From: Microbacterium sp. A20 | GTDB lineage: Bacteria; Actinomycetota; Actinomycetes; Actinomycetales; Microbacteriaceae | Reading direction: 5' to 3' | NCBI RefSeq assembly: GCF_004794515.1 | Contig: NZ_SSDF01000090.1 | Location: 62,001-126,000, forward strand | DNA length: 64,000 nt | Shown here: positions 35,077-43,897 of the stretch, one piece after another | Position numbering within the stretch: position 1 is the stretch's first letter | How the letters are laid out: each line of letters starts with the position of its first letter | Translations under genes and position numbers: made by a program | Notes under the pieces: generated by a model | What the model was told of the DNA's origin: nothing | The model's database searches: none | The model's input: only the letters and a program-made list of their open reading frames with translations

Positions 35077-35376
35077 TCAGGCGACCTGAGGGAGCACCGC
35101 GAACGACACGGAGCCCTCGTCGTCCACGCCCGCGTCGAGGATCTTGTCATCGAGTGCAGCGACGGCGGACTCATCGAGGAAGAGCCGGGTGCCGGAGACT
35201 TCGACCACCTGATCCTGCGGCTCCGGATCCGCGGCGACGAGCACGGCGAGACGCGCGCCGCCCTCCGCATTCTGAGGTTCGGACGAGTGGATGCGCAGTC
35301 CGGCATCCGGGGCGTCGGTCTGACGACTCACCAGAGTCGTCACGATGGCGGAGGCGTTGTCGGTGAGGGTGAGCAC
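35077..35376 (-). CDS. HesB/IscA-like fold protein without cysteines
   Basis: A 99-residue protein aligning along its length with the A-type Fe-S carrier fold (LTLTDNASAIVTTLVSRQ; GLRIHSSEP; LFLDESAVAALDDKILD). A-type carriers bind clusters through one Cys in the middle and a C-terminal CGC, but this sequence contains no cysteine at all. It therefore cannot act as a classical Fe-S scaffold. I chose the GTG at 35376, with AAGGAG seven bases upstream; an ATG ten codons earlier is possible. Confidence 0.8.
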   Translation of the reverse strand: MLTLTDNASAIVTTLVSRQTDAPDAGLRIHSSEPQNAEGGARLAVLVAADPEPQDQVVEVSGTRLFLDESAVAALDDKILDAGVDDEGSVSFAVLPQVA

Positions 35377-35483
35377 GAGACTCTCCTTCCGTTCGGGGCA
35401 TGCCACGGTCGCGACATGTCCGGGCTACGATGCCGAACCCGCACGACGACCTCAACCCCCTTGTGCCGATTCGGAGGAGGCTC

Positions 35484-35975
35484 TTATCCTCCTCGCAGGT
35501 TCTTACGAAGGAAGACCTGTTCCGTGCCGTCGCCGTCCGGTACCCGCTCGTGCTCCACGTATCCGCACCGCTCGTACAGGCGGATGTTCGCCTCGCTGAG
35601 GCTGCCGGTGAAGAGCTCGGCGACCTGCGCCGTGGATGCGCTCTCCGCGTGCTCGAGCAGCATCCGCCCGACTCCCTCACCCTGCATGTCGGGGGCGATC
35701 GCGATGCGTCCGATCAGAAGCATCCCGTCCTTCTCCACGAATCGGATCGCGCCCACGAGGCGTCCGTCGATACGTGCCGTCAAGCCGGACTCCGAGCGAA
35801 GCTCCGCTTCGAGCTCGGCGAGCGTCTGCGTCAGGGGAGGCATGTCGACGCTGCCGTAGATCGCCGCCTCCGACACGAAGGCTGCGCGCTGCACGGTCAG
35901 CACCTCGCCGGCGTCCGCCTCGGTGATGGGGGAGATGACGATCTCCCGATCCTTCTCGCCGTTCTGTTCTGTCAC
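35484..35975 (-). CDS. GNAT family N-acetyltransferase
   Basis: A 163-residue acetyltransferase. The order of motifs is typical: ISPITEADAGEVLTVQRAAF at the N-terminus, GRIAIAPDMQGEGVGRMLLEHAE as the acetyl-CoA-binding motif A, and ANIRLYERCGYVEHER at the end. The substrate is unknown. The GTG start has AAGGAG twelve bases upstream, a long spacing, so the exact start is uncertain. A short hairpin (35474-35494) overlaps the stop. Confidence 0.87.
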   Translation of the reverse strand: MTEQNGEKDREIVISPITEADAGEVLTVQRAAFVSEAAIYGSVDMPPLTQTLAELEAELRSESGLTARIDGRLVGAIRFVEKDGMLLIGRIAIAPDMQGEGVGRMLLEHAESASTAQVAELFTGSLSEANIRLYERCGYVEHERVPDGDGTEQVFLRKNLRGG

Positions 35976-36104
35976 GATGCGGGGTCTCTCCTTGAGTCGG
36001 GTGTTCAGGTCCGGTCGCCACACTCGGGCTCCGGGCTTCCGGTGTCAACCCCCTCGGACCCGGGCGCAGACCTTCGTTATCCTCGCCGGCAGGAGGTCAA
36101 CGAA

Positions 36105-36647
36105 ATGGCTGAAAGCAAGACGAAGAAGACCGGCACCTCGACGAAGGGGGCCGTGAAGACCACTCGCCAGCAGAACGCGGAGAAGGGCTTCACCGCCTCG
36201 CCCACGCTCGCAGGCAATCTGCAGCGCGTGCTCGTCGACCTGCTCGAACTCGCCATCCAGGGAAAGCAGGCGCACTGGAACGTCGTGGGGCGCAACTTCC
36301 GCGACACGCACCGACAGCTCGATGAGATCATCGACGATGCACGGGCGTTCAGCGACACGATCGCGGAGCGGATGCGCGCACTGCATGCCGTGCCCGACGG
36401 GCGCAGCGCGACCATCGCCAAGGCGACGTCGTTGCCCGAGTTCCCCGCGGGCGAGGTGTCGACGACCGAGACCATCGATCTGGTGACGGAACGTCTGGAA
36501 GCAGCGGTCGGCACAGTGCGAGACGTCCACGACGCCGTCGACGAGGAGGATCCGACCTCGGCGGACCTTCTGCACGCGATCATCGAACGCCTCGAGCAGT
36601 TCGCCTGGATGGTCAGCGCCGAGAACCGCAGCCCGGCCGGTCGCTGA
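36105..36647 (+). CDS. dps: Dps-family DNA-binding ferritin-like protein
   Basis: A 180-residue dodecameric mini-ferritin that oxidises iron and protects DNA. The inter-subunit ferroxidase residues are present: H57 (QAHWNVVG), H69 (DTHRQL), D84 and E88 (SDTIAERM), with the same spacing as in characterised Dps. A Lys/Thr-rich N-terminal tail (about residues 3-20, SKTKKTG then KGAVKTTR) should bind DNA. AGGAGG lies eight bases before the ATG. Confidence 0.95.
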   Translation: MAESKTKKTGTSTKGAVKTTRQQNAEKGFTASPTLAGNLQRVLVDLLELAIQGKQAHWNVVGRNFRDTHRQLDEIIDDARAFSDTIAERMRALHAVPDGRSATIAKATSLPEFPAGEVSTTETIDLVTERLEAAVGTVRDVHDAVDEEDPTSADLLHAIIERLEQFAWMVSAENRSPAGR

Positions 36648-36673
36648 CGTTCGCCCCTCCTCCGTGAGCCCGG

Positions 36674-37201
36674 TCAGTTCGGCCCGGCTCCGGGGGTGCG
36701 GGGTCGGCCGCGCATGATGCGCGGCAACGCGATCCACAGCGCCACGACCAGCAGGAGCGCCGACACCAGCGCGACGAGGCCGGCCGTGCGATTCACCGTG
36801 AAGTCGACGATCAGCATCGTGACCCCGATCGTCAGCGCCCCGATCACGATCAGGTCGAGCCGGACGATACGGGCGGCCATCCGCACGAGGTCGGGCTTGC
36901 GACGGTGGCCGAACAGAGCTCGGTGCATCCCCACGGGAGCCAGCGCGAGGATCGTCGCGACCGCGGCCAGAGCGACGAGCACGACGTAGAGATCGCGCTG
37001 GAACTCGTCCATGTCCGTGAATCGCGGCTGGAAGGCCACCGCGAGCAGGAAGCCGGTGAGGATCTGGGTCCCGGTCTGCATCACGCGGAGTTCCTGCAGG
37101 AGCTCTTCCCAGTTGCGATCCGCGCGTTCGTTCGCCGTCTCGTCTCGTCCGTCCCTGCGGTCATCGAGTTCGTGGTCGCCGCGCGGAGGATCCGATGTCA
37201 T
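36674..37201 (-). CDS. DUF6328-type membrane protein
   Basis: A 175-residue protein. A charged cytoplasmic N-tail (about residues 1-30, Asp/Arg-rich) precedes ELLQELRVMQTGTQILTGFLLAVAFQPRF and then four hydrophobic segments (about 40-58, 70-92, 115-133, 140-160). The RVMQTGTQILTGFLL core matches DUF6328. Function unknown. The gene converges on dps. Confidence 0.8.
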   Translation of the reverse strand: MTSDPPRGDHELDDRRDGRDETANERADRNWEELLQELRVMQTGTQILTGFLLAVAFQPRFTDMDEFQRDLYVVLVALAAVATILALAPVGMHRALFGHRRKPDLVRMAARIVRLDLIVIGALTIGVTMLIVDFTVNRTAGLVALVSALLLVVALWIALPRIMRGRPRTPGAGPN

Positions 37202-37270
37202 GATCTCAGTGTCGTGCCGACTCTCGCACGAAGTCCAGACTCTTCTCCCGATGGATCGAAAGAAGGCATC

Positions 37271-37477
37271 ATGACGCTCCCTCCGATCAGCGACTGGTGG
37301 TCCGGACTCTCGGAGGAATCACGTCGCTCCGTGCTCGATGGCGACTCGCCCCACCTGGACGAGGACGTCCGGGAGGAGATCCGGGTGATCACCGGAGCGG
37401 TCGTGGGGATGGTGGAGAGCCTGACCGATGAAGATCTCGATTACGCCCGCGCGCACGCCGAGAAGACGGCGGACTGA
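37271..37477 (+). CDS. Small acidic hypothetical protein
   Basis: A 68-residue soluble, acidic, probably all-helical protein (ISDWWSGLSEESRRSVLDG then TGAVVGMVESLTDEDLDYARAHAE). AGAAGG lies six to seven bases before the ATG. No known domain recognised. Codon use matches its neighbours. Confidence 0.65.
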   Translation: MTLPPISDWWSGLSEESRRSVLDGDSPHLDEDVREEIRVITGAVVGMVESLTDEDLDYARAHAEKTAD

Positions 37478-37489
37478 CGACACTCCCCG

Positions 37490-37524
37490 GAGCCTGTGCC
37501 GCGGAGCCTATGCCGCGGAGGCTC
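37490..37524. repeat. Tandem 14-base repeat with terminator-like stem
   Basis: GAGCCTGTGCCGCG (37490-37503) is followed immediately by GAGCCTATGCCGCG (37504-37517). The second copy's GAGCCT pairs with AGGCTC at 37519-37524, so the repeat may form a small terminator between convergent genes. Confidence 0.45.
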
Positions 37525-38116
37525 ACTCGGAGGCGTCGGGATTCCGAGGGGCCTGTTCCTCGCGAAGCCGCGGCTCGGTGCGACGCTCGGGTCGCGCCCC
37601 CGCCTTGTCGGCATAGAACGCGCGGATCCGGTCCATGTCGGCGGCGATGTCCCCGGTCAGGTCGATGGTGGGACCGAGACCCGTCGTCATCGTCGTGCGA
37701 TCGACGAAGCCGAGCGTGACCGGCATCCCCGTCTCCCGGGCGATGCGGTAGAAACCCGACTTCCAGTACTCGTTGCCGCCACGAGTCCCGTCCGGGGTGA
37801 CCACCAGACCGAAAACGGTTCCGGCGTGCACCTGGCCGACGACGTCCTTGACCACGCGGGCCGGATCCGCCCGGTCCACAGGGATCCCGCCGAGTCCGCG
37901 CATGAGCGGACCACGCCACCCGCGGAAGAGGCTCTTCTTCCCGAGCCAGTGCACGTCGATGCCGAGGCGCCAGGCGATCGCGAGCATCAGGACGAAGTCC
38001 CAGTTGCTGGTGTGCGGGGCGCCGACGAGCACGGTCGGGCGCGTGGGCGCTGCCTCGCTCACGAGCGTCCATCTGCTGAACGCCCAGAACATGCGGGCGA
38101 GGAGTCGTTTGAGCAT
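37523..38116 (-). CDS. PlsC-like acyltransferase
   Basis: A 197-residue lysophospholipid acyltransferase-superfamily protein. The HX4D motif is present as APHTSNWD (H35, D40), followed by WLGKKSLFRGW and the substrate-binding TPDGTRGGNEYWKSGF. Members of this short class acylate 1-acyl-glycerol-3-phosphate or other acceptors at the membrane. The C-tail is charged and Arg/Glu-rich. The start is supported by TACGGT exactly six bases upstream on the minus strand. Confidence 0.88.
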   Translation of the reverse strand: MLKRLLARMFWAFSRWTLVSEAAPTRPTVLVGAPHTSNWDFVLMLAIAWRLGIDVHWLGKKSLFRGWRGPLMRGLGGIPVDRADPARVVKDVVGQVHAGTVFGLVVTPDGTRGGNEYWKSGFYRIARETGMPVTLGFVDRTTMTTGLGPTIDLTGDIAADMDRIRAFYADKAGARPERRTEPRLREEQAPRNPDASE

Positions 38117-38122
38117 GGATCA

Positions 38123-38128
38123 ACCGTA
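38123..38128 (-). promoter_or_regulatory. -10 hexamer TACGGT of the acyltransferase gene (leaderless)
   Basis: Minus strand: TACGGT, six bases (TGATCC), ATG start at 38116. Confidence 0.55.
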
Positions 38129-38199
38129 GGGGAGAAAGGCTGTCGTCCCGCTGTCGGCATCCTGCGCGCGGGTCCGGCGCCACTACCTCGGAGCAGGCG

Positions 38200-38205
38200 T
38201 ACGAT
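38200..38205 (+). promoter_or_regulatory. -10 hexamer TACGAT of the 49-residue protein gene (leaderless)
   Basis: TACGAT, six bases (CGAGGG), ATG at 38212. This promoter match is a main reason to accept the very short gene downstream. Confidence 0.55.
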
Positions 38206-38211
38206 CGAGGG

Positions 38212-38361
38212 ATGAAGAAATCGCCGGAGGACACCGTGCAGCAGGAGGAGGCCCCCATCGGGCTGCAGCCGCTTCCCGGTGCCCTGGACCTGCTCGAAGG
38301 CGACGCCGCCGGCTACTGCAGCAACGGCGTCTGCCACTTCCCCGCCCCGAAGGCCGAGTAA
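38212..38361 (+). CDS. 49-residue protein with CSNGVC motif
   Basis: A very small frame: MKKSPEDTVQQEEAPIGLQP, LPGALDLLEGDAAGY, then a C-terminal C-x4-C segment (CSNGVCHFP, Cys 36 and 41) and APKAE. It starts with ATG exactly six bases after TACGAT, ends in TAA and has normal codon bias. There is no signal peptide, so the two cysteines would face the cytoplasm and could bind metal or form a redox pair. It lies between the divergent acyltransferase gene and the convergent MFS gene. Function unknown. Confidence 0.6.
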   Translation: MKKSPEDTVQQEEAPIGLQPLPGALDLLEGDAAGYCSNGVCHFPAPKAE

Positions 38362-38394
38362 GCAGCAGACGCCGTCGCGCGCGAACGCTGAGGT

Positions 38395-39873
38395 TCAGTG
38401 GCCGCCGTGGAATCCCTCGCCGGCATCGTCGGCGGGCTTGCGGACGAACGGGCTGAGCGCCACCGCTGCGAGCGAGATGATCGCGGCGATCAGGAAGGCC
38501 ATGCGCGCACCCGGGGCGCCGGCCACTGCCCGTGACAGGCCCTCATCCTCGCCTGCATGCAGGATCGCCGAGTAGGTGACCGTGAGCAGAGCGACACCCG
38601 CCGCGCCGCCGACCTGCTGGAGCGTGTTCAGCACAGCGGAACCGTGCGAGTACAGCGACCGCTGCAGCGAGCCGAGCGAGGCGGAGAACAGCGGCGTGAA
38701 CGACATCGCGAGCCCGACGGACATGGCCGCCTGCACGATGATGAGCACCCACCACACGGTGTGCTCTCCGACCGTCGAGTAGAAGAACAGCGCCGCCGAC
38801 ACGAGGATCGTGCCCGGGATCAGCAGCGGCCGCGTGCCGCGTGCGTCGTACACGCGACCCATGACCGGACCCAGCAGACCCATCAGCACCGAGCCGGGGA
38901 GCAGGATCAGACCGGACTCGAGGGCGTTCAGGCCCGCGACGTTCTGCAGGTACTGCGGCAGCAGCGTCAGCGTTCCGAACATCGACAGCGCCAGGATCGT
39001 CATGATGATCACGGAGAACGTGAAGTTGCTCGAGCGGAAGACGCGCAGGTCGAGCAGTGCGTCGTCGACACGCTGCAGGATGAGCTGACGCCACACGAAC
39101 AGCGCCAGCGACACGGCGCCGACGACCAGGGCGATGATGCCGGTCGTCTCGCCCGAGCCGCCTTCGCCGCCGAACTGGCTGAGGCCGAACACGATGCCGC
39201 CGAAGCCGAGCGCCGCGAGCGGGATGGAGAGCACATCGAGCGGGACGATGCGGGTCTCACCGAGGTTGGTCATCCACTTCACGCCCATGAAGAGTGCGAT
39301 GAGCGCGATCGGAAGGATGATCGCGAACAGCGCCCGCCAGTTCAGCGTCTCGAGGACGGCGCCGGCGATGGTGGGGCCGATCGCCGGGGCGAGGGAGATG
39401 ACCAGGCCGACGCGGCCCATCATGCGACCGCGGGACTGCGGCGGGACGACGTTCATGATCGTCGTCATCAGCAGCGGCATCATGATGCCGGTACCGGCGG
39501 CCTGGATGACGCGCCCGACAAGCAGCACCGAGAAGCCGGGGGCGACCAGCGCGACGAGCGTGCCGAGCGAGAAGGCGATCATCGCGGCGATGAAGACCTG
39601 ACGCGTGGTGAACCGCTGCAGGATGAACCCGGTGGTCGGGATGACCACGGCCATGGTCAGCATGAAGGCACTGGTGAGCCACTGGCCGAGTTCGGGCGGG
39701 ATGCCGAGATCGGCGTTCAGATGCGGGATCGCGATCCCCATCGTGGTCTCGTTGAGGATGGCGACGAACGCGGCGACGAGCAGCAGCCAGATCACGCGCA
39801 TGTCCTTGCGCGAGATCTCACCCGCTGCCGGTGCGGGGGTCGTCGAGATGGAGCCGGTATCGACGGCAGACAT
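38395..39873 (-). CDS. DHA2-family MFS multidrug transporter
   Basis: A 492-residue major facilitator with about 14 membrane helices (EmrB/QacA type). Motif A is partly visible (GFILQRFTTRQVF), and motif C, the antiporter signature, is GLVISLAPAIGPTIAG (about residues 153-168). The C-tail is cytoplasmic and His/Gly-rich. AGGAGG lies seven bases before the ATG. Drug efflux by proton antiport is the family role; the substrate is unknown. Confidence 0.9.
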   Translation of the reverse strand: MSAVDTGSISTTPAPAAGEISRKDMRVIWLLLVAAFVAILNETTMGIAIPHLNADLGIPPELGQWLTSAFMLTMAVVIPTTGFILQRFTTRQVFIAAMIAFSLGTLVALVAPGFSVLLVGRVIQAAGTGIMMPLLMTTIMNVVPPQSRGRMMGRVGLVISLAPAIGPTIAGAVLETLNWRALFAIILPIALIALFMGVKWMTNLGETRIVPLDVLSIPLAALGFGGIVFGLSQFGGEGGSGETTGIIALVVGAVSLALFVWRQLILQRVDDALLDLRVFRSSNFTFSVIIMTILALSMFGTLTLLPQYLQNVAGLNALESGLILLPGSVLMGLLGPVMGRVYDARGTRPLLIPGTILVSAALFFYSTVGEHTVWWVLIIVQAAMSVGLAMSFTPLFSASLGSLQRSLYSHGSAVLNTLQQVGGAAGVALLTVTYSAILHAGEDEGLSRAVAGAPGARMAFLIAAIISLAAVALSPFVRKPADDAGEGFHGGH

Positions 39874-40022
39874 GGGCGGCCTCCTGGGCGAAGAAGAAAC
39901 GGAGATATCGCGAGAGTTCGCAAGAGTCCTTCAGCGTAACGGCGGGCGCGGACATTTCATTCCGAACTCACAGAAATCCGCTGTGGGCGGATGCGCCGGC
40001 CCTCGACGTCGCCGGGCCTGAG

Positions 40023-40028
40023 TACGCT
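40023..40028 (+). promoter_or_regulatory. -10 hexamer TACGCT of the ABC exporter gene (leaderless)
   Basis: TACGCT, six bases (GGCGCC), ATG at 40035. It also decides against the longer in-frame open stretch that begins at 39831. Confidence 0.6.
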
Positions 40029-40034
40029 GGCGCC

Positions 40035-42089
40035 ATGAGCATGGGCGGTGGACGAGGGGGAGGCGCGAGCTTCCGCGGGGTGGATGAAGACGCTCAGCGG
40101 CGCATGAACGCCGAAGCGCCGCGGATCAGCGGCCTCGGAGCGCGGGTGGTCTCCCTGTTCCGCGCCTACCGCGCGCGCATCTTCCTCACCGGGATCCTCG
40201 TGATCGTCGGTGCGGCCATCGCCGTCATCCCGCCGCTGATCGTGCAGCGCATCTTCGACGACGCCCTGTTCCCGGTCGCCGGCGGCGGACCGCACCTCGA
40301 GCTGCTGGCCTGGCTCGTCGCCGCGATGGTGGGGCTCTTCCTGCTCTCCGCCGTCCTCGGGGTCGCGCAGACGTGGCTCACCTCTACCGTCGGCAACAGT
40401 GTCACCGGCGACCTGCGCGTCAAGCTCTTCGAGCACCTCCAGGCCATGGAACTCGGATTCTTCACGCGCACGAAGACGGGAGTGATCCAGTCACGACTGC
40501 AGAACGACGTGGGTGGCGTCTCCGGTGTGCTGACCAACACCGTCACCAGCATTTTGGGCAACGTCGTGACGGTGATCGCCTCGCTCGTCGCGATGATCCT
40601 CATCGATTGGCGTCTCACCCTCATCGCCGTGATCATGATGCCGTTCCTCATCTTCGTCCAGCGCAAGGTGGGCCAGGTGCGAGCGCGGATCGCGGGGGAG
40701 ACGCAGGAATCGCTGTCGGAGTTGACCTCGATCACGCAGGAGACGCTGAGCGTCTCGGGCATGCTGCTCTCCAAGGCGTTCAACCGCCAGCGCACGGAGT
40801 CGGAGCGCTATCAGGCCGAGAACCGCAATCAGGTCGTCCTGCAGGTGCGCCGAGCTATGAGCGGCCAGGGCTTCTTCGCGGTCGTGCAGGTGCTCATGGC
40901 CAGCGTGCCGGCGGTCATCTACCTCGTCTCGGGCTATCTGATCGCCGGCGGCACCGGGGCGATCACGGCGGGGACGGTCGTCGCGTTCACCACGGTGCAG
41001 GCACGGCTCCTCATGCCGCTGATGGGCCTCATGCGGGTGTCGCTCGATCTGCAGACGTCGTCGGCGCTGTTCGCGCGCATCTTCGAGTACCTCGACCTCG
41101 TGCCCGAGATCGAGGATGCTCCGGATGCGATCGCCGTCGACGAGGCGCCGGGGCCCAAGGGGAGGCTCGAGTTCACCGATGTGGTCTTCCGCTACCCGGA
41201 CGCCTCCGCTGATGCCCGACCGACGCTGGACGGTGTCTCGTTCGTCGCCGAGCCCGGGCAGCACGTGGCGTTCGTCGGTCCCTCCGGTGCGGGCAAGACG
41301 ACGATCCTGTACCTCGCACCGCGGCTGTACGAGGCGAAGGGCGGCGCAGTGCTCTTCGCGGGCGCCGACGTGCGCACGCTCACGCAGGAGTCGATCATCG
41401 ACCACGTGGGCATCGTTTCGCAGGAGACCTACCTGTTCCACGCGACGATCCGCGAGAACCTCCGCTATGCCAAGCCGGATGCGACGGAGCAGGAGCTGAT
41501 CGCCGCGTGCACCGCGGCCAACATCCACCACATCATCGCCGGGTTCGAGCAGGGGTACGACACCGTCGTCGGCGAGCGCGGGTACCGGCTCTCGGGAGGG
41601 GAGAAGCAGCGCATCGCGATCGCGCGCGTGCTGCTGAAGGATCCGCCGGTGCTGCTCCTCGACGAGGCGACCTCTGCGCTCGACACCGTGTCGGAGCGAG
41701 TCGTGCAGGAGGCGCTCGACGAGGCGGCGAAGGGGCGCACCACACTGTCGATCGCGCACCGCCTGTCCACGGTGATGGGTGCGGACATGATTCACGTGCT
41801 CGAGGCCGGACGCATCGTCGAATCGGGAACCCACTCCGAGCTGCTCGCGCGGGGAGGTCTGTATGCGGAGCTCGCCGCTCAGCAGGTCGCCGCATCGCGC
41901 GTGCTCGACACCGAGGCTGCGGTCGAGGAGGCGGTGACCGGGGGAGTAGGTGCTGCGCTCACAGAACGCCGTGCGGACCGGGCACCCGCGGACTCCGCCG
42001 GTGCCGATGCCGTCGCGGCGATCACCGCTGCCGTTCCTCTGCTCGCCGAGCCGCGCCCCGATGAACGGGTCTACCCGCCCGAACCCTGA
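40035..42089 (+). CDS. ABC exporter, fused permease and ATPase
   Basis: A 684-residue half-transporter. The N-terminal GGGRGGGASF is followed by a six-helix type I exporter domain (about 35-330; FFTRTKTGVIQSRLQNDVGGV is the coupling region) and a nucleotide-binding domain with Walker A GPSGAGKTTI (about 418-427), Q-loop SQETYLF, signature LSGGEKQRIAIARVLL, Walker B LLLDEATSALD and the switch His in SIAHRLST. A tail of about 70 Ala-rich residues is unusual. Lipid or drug export as a homodimer is likely; the substrate is unknown. Confidence 0.92.
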   Translation: MSMGGGRGGGASFRGVDEDAQRRMNAEAPRISGLGARVVSLFRAYRARIFLTGILVIVGAAIAVIPPLIVQRIFDDALFPVAGGGPHLELLAWLVAAMVGLFLLSAVLGVAQTWLTSTVGNSVTGDLRVKLFEHLQAMELGFFTRTKTGVIQSRLQNDVGGVSGVLTNTVTSILGNVVTVIASLVAMILIDWRLTLIAVIMMPFLIFVQRKVGQVRARIAGETQESLSELTSITQETLSVSGMLLSKAFNRQRTESERYQAENRNQVVLQVRRAMSGQGFFAVVQVLMASVPAVIYLVSGYLIAGGTGAITAGTVVAFTTVQARLLMPLMGLMRVSLDLQTSSALFARIFEYLDLVPEIEDAPDAIAVDEAPGPKGRLEFTDVVFRYPDASADARPTLDGVSFVAEPGQHVAFVGPSGAGKTTILYLAPRLYEAKGGAVLFAGADVRTLTQESIIDHVGIVSQETYLFHATIRENLRYAKPDATEQELIAACTAANIHHIIAGFEQGYDTVVGERGYRLSGGEKQRIAIARVLLKDPPVLLLDEATSALDTVSERVVQEALDEAAKGRTTLSIAHRLSTVMGADMIHVLEAGRIVESGTHSELLARGGLYAELAAQQVAASRVLDTEAAVEEAVTGGVGAALTERRADRAPADSAGADAVAAITAAVPLLAEPRPDERVYPPEP

Positions 42090-42102
42090 ACCGCTCAGGG
42101 AG

Positions 42103-42876
42103 TCAGTGCACGGACAGCCCGCCGTCGACGAACAGGGAATGGCCGGTGACATACCCCGACCCGGCTCCGGCGAGGAAGACGGCCGCGCCCGCGAAGTCGC
42201 TCGGGAGTCCGTTGCGGCCGATCATCGTGCGGGCGGCCAGCTCGGCGATCTTCGCCGGGTCCTGCTGCAGACGGGCGTTCAACGGTGTCAGTACGAACCC
42301 CGGGACCAGCGTGTTGCTGGTCACGCCCGTTCCTCCCCACGCTTCGGCTTCCGAGCGCATCAGCGACTCCACCGCGCCCTTCGAGGCGCCGTAGACGCCA
42401 CTGCCGACGAAGGCACGGTGAGCCTGCTGGGAGCTGATGTGGATCAACCTGCCGTAGCCGCGTTCCGCCATGCCCCGCGCATACCGTTGACCGAGGAGGA
42501 ACGGCGCGAGGGCGTTGACCGTCATCGTCGCGTCCCAGTCGTCCTCGGTGATCTCCGCGAACGGCGGACGGATGTTGATGCCCGCGGAGTTGACGAGGAT
42601 GTCGGGCTCACCGAACGGCTCGACGGCGGTCTCCGCGAGGGCACGGATGCCCGACCGAGTGCTGAGGTCGCCGACCACTCCGGCGACGCGGCACCCGTGC
42701 GCGCGGAGCTCCTTGACGGTCTCCTCGATGCGAGCCTCGCCGCGCGCGACCACGACGGTCGCGGCACCGGCCCGGGCGAGTGCCGTGGCGATGCCGCGGC
42801 CGATTCCGGAGCTGCCGCCGGTGACGACCGCGGTGCGGCCTTCGAGCGAGAAGAGGGAGGAGAGGTAGTCGTTCAT
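42103..42876 (-). CDS. SDR family oxidoreductase
   Basis: A 257-residue classical SDR. The cofactor motif is TGGSSGIGRGIA (about residues 19-30), the NSAGIN motif follows, and the catalytic S-Y-K are ISSQQAH, then GVYGASKGAV. The C-terminus shows SDFAGAAVFLAGAGSGYVTGHSLFVDGG. It is closest in style to gluconate 5-dehydrogenase-like sugar-acid or polyol SDRs. It lies 52 bases after the glycosyltransferase gene on the same strand and may be co-transcribed. Confidence 0.92.
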   Translation of the reverse strand: MNDYLSSLFSLEGRTAVVTGGSSGIGRGIATALARAGAATVVVARGEARIEETVKELRAHGCRVAGVVGDLSTRSGIRALAETAVEPFGEPDILVNSAGINIRPPFAEITEDDWDATMTVNALAPFLLGQRYARGMAERGYGRLIHISSQQAHRAFVGSGVYGASKGAVESLMRSEAEAWGGTGVTSNTLVPGFVLTPLNARLQQDPAKIAELAARTMIGRNGLPSDFAGAAVFLAGAGSGYVTGHSLFVDGGLSVH

Positions 42877-42928
42877 GCGGTCATCCGTGTCGTTCGTTCA
42901 GCGGGGCGGTTGGTCCAGATGTGTGGTG

Positions 42929-43876
42929 TCACCACGCGAGTGCGGCGGCGAGGGTGGGATCGGGGGTGGCGTCGGCGAACTCGGGCAGTGCCCGCAGCTC
43001 TGCGATGAAGGTGTCGACCTCTGCGGCGTACGCGGTGTCGGGGTGATTGCTCGCGATCTCGAGCAGGGACGGCATGTCCATGGCGAGTATGAGTTCGAGT
43101 CGGGCGATGACCGAGTCTCGGGCGCCCGCCTCGTGCAGCACCCGGATGCCGCCGCGCAGCGCCGCGAGGTAGTCCCTCAGCACGGGCAGCTGCGCCTTGC
43201 CCTGCGTGATCGAGGTGCCGTCGGCGCGGAGCCGCCACTGCACGACGACATCGGGGATCACGTCGAAGGCCCGTGCCCGGGTGTACATGATCTGGGCGAC
43301 CACCTGGTCCTCGTACGCGACCCCTTCGGGGAAGCGGAGGTCCTGCCAGAACTCGGTGCGACTCACCTTGGACCAGGCGACGATGTTCGACACCGCCCGA
43401 GGGTGCGCCGCAAGGGTGGTGCCGAGGCGCTCCGGCGAGGTCGCCGCCGCCACCCAGGGCTGCACGCGCCCGGCGACGTATGCCGCTCCCTGCGCACGGG
43501 AGCGCACGTAGGCACCGGCGACGAAGTCGCTTCCGGTCTCCGCGAGAGTGCCCGTCATCCGGGCGAGCGCGTGGGGGAGAAGCTCGTCGTCACCGTCGAG
43601 GAAACCCAGGTAAGGGGTGTCGACGAGGTCGAGGCCGATGTTGCGCGCCGCCCCGAGCCCGCGGGATGCCGGGTGACGGATGGTCGTGAACCGGTCGTCG
43701 TCGGCGGCCGCCGCGGTGAAGATCGCGCCGGTGTCGTCGGTCGAACCGTCGTCGACGAGGATGGCGCGCCATCGCGACTCGGTCTGTGCGCGCAGCGAGT
43801 CGAGTGCGGCGGGAGCGAAGGCAGCGATGTCGCGTCCGGGGACGATCACGGTCACGATCGGGGCGGCGGCGGTCAC
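42929..43876 (-). CDS. Family 2 glycosyltransferase
   Basis: A 315-residue GT-A glycosyltransferase. The N-terminus shows VTVIVPGRDIAAFAPAALDSL and VDDGSTDDTGA (about residues 41-51), with the DxD-type FLDGDDELLPHAL at about 92-104. There is no membrane segment. A GTG start is supported by TAGACT six bases upstream. Donor and acceptor are unknown. Confidence 0.9.
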   Translation of the reverse strand: MTAAAPIVTVIVPGRDIAAFAPAALDSLRAQTESRWRAILVDDGSTDDTGAIFTAAAADDDRFTTIRHPASRGLGAARNIGLDLVDTPYLGFLDGDDELLPHALARMTGTLAETGSDFVAGAYVRSRAQGAAYVAGRVQPWVAAATSPERLGTTLAAHPRAVSNIVAWSKVSRTEFWQDLRFPEGVAYEDQVVAQIMYTRARAFDVIPDVVVQWRLRADGTSITQGKAQLPVLRDYLAALRGGIRVLHEAGARDSVIARLELILAMDMPSLLEIASNHPDTAYAAEVDTFIAELRALPEFADATPDPTLAAALAW

Positions 43877-43882
43877 CTGCCG

Positions 43883-43888
43883 AGTCTA
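43883..43888 (-). promoter_or_regulatory. -10 hexamer TAGACT of the glycosyltransferase gene (leaderless)
   Basis: Minus strand: TAGACT, six bases (CGGCAG), GTG start. It fits inside the 21-base gap after nadS, giving the gene its own promoter even though the operon ends directly upstream. Confidence 0.6.
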
Positions 43889-43897
43889 TGGCGGGCA

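Noticed and set aside
39831..40034. Longer in-frame start for the ABC exporter
   Set aside because: The extra 68 codons are low in family similarity and overlap the divergent MFS start; TACGCT-N6-ATG at 40035 marks the start.
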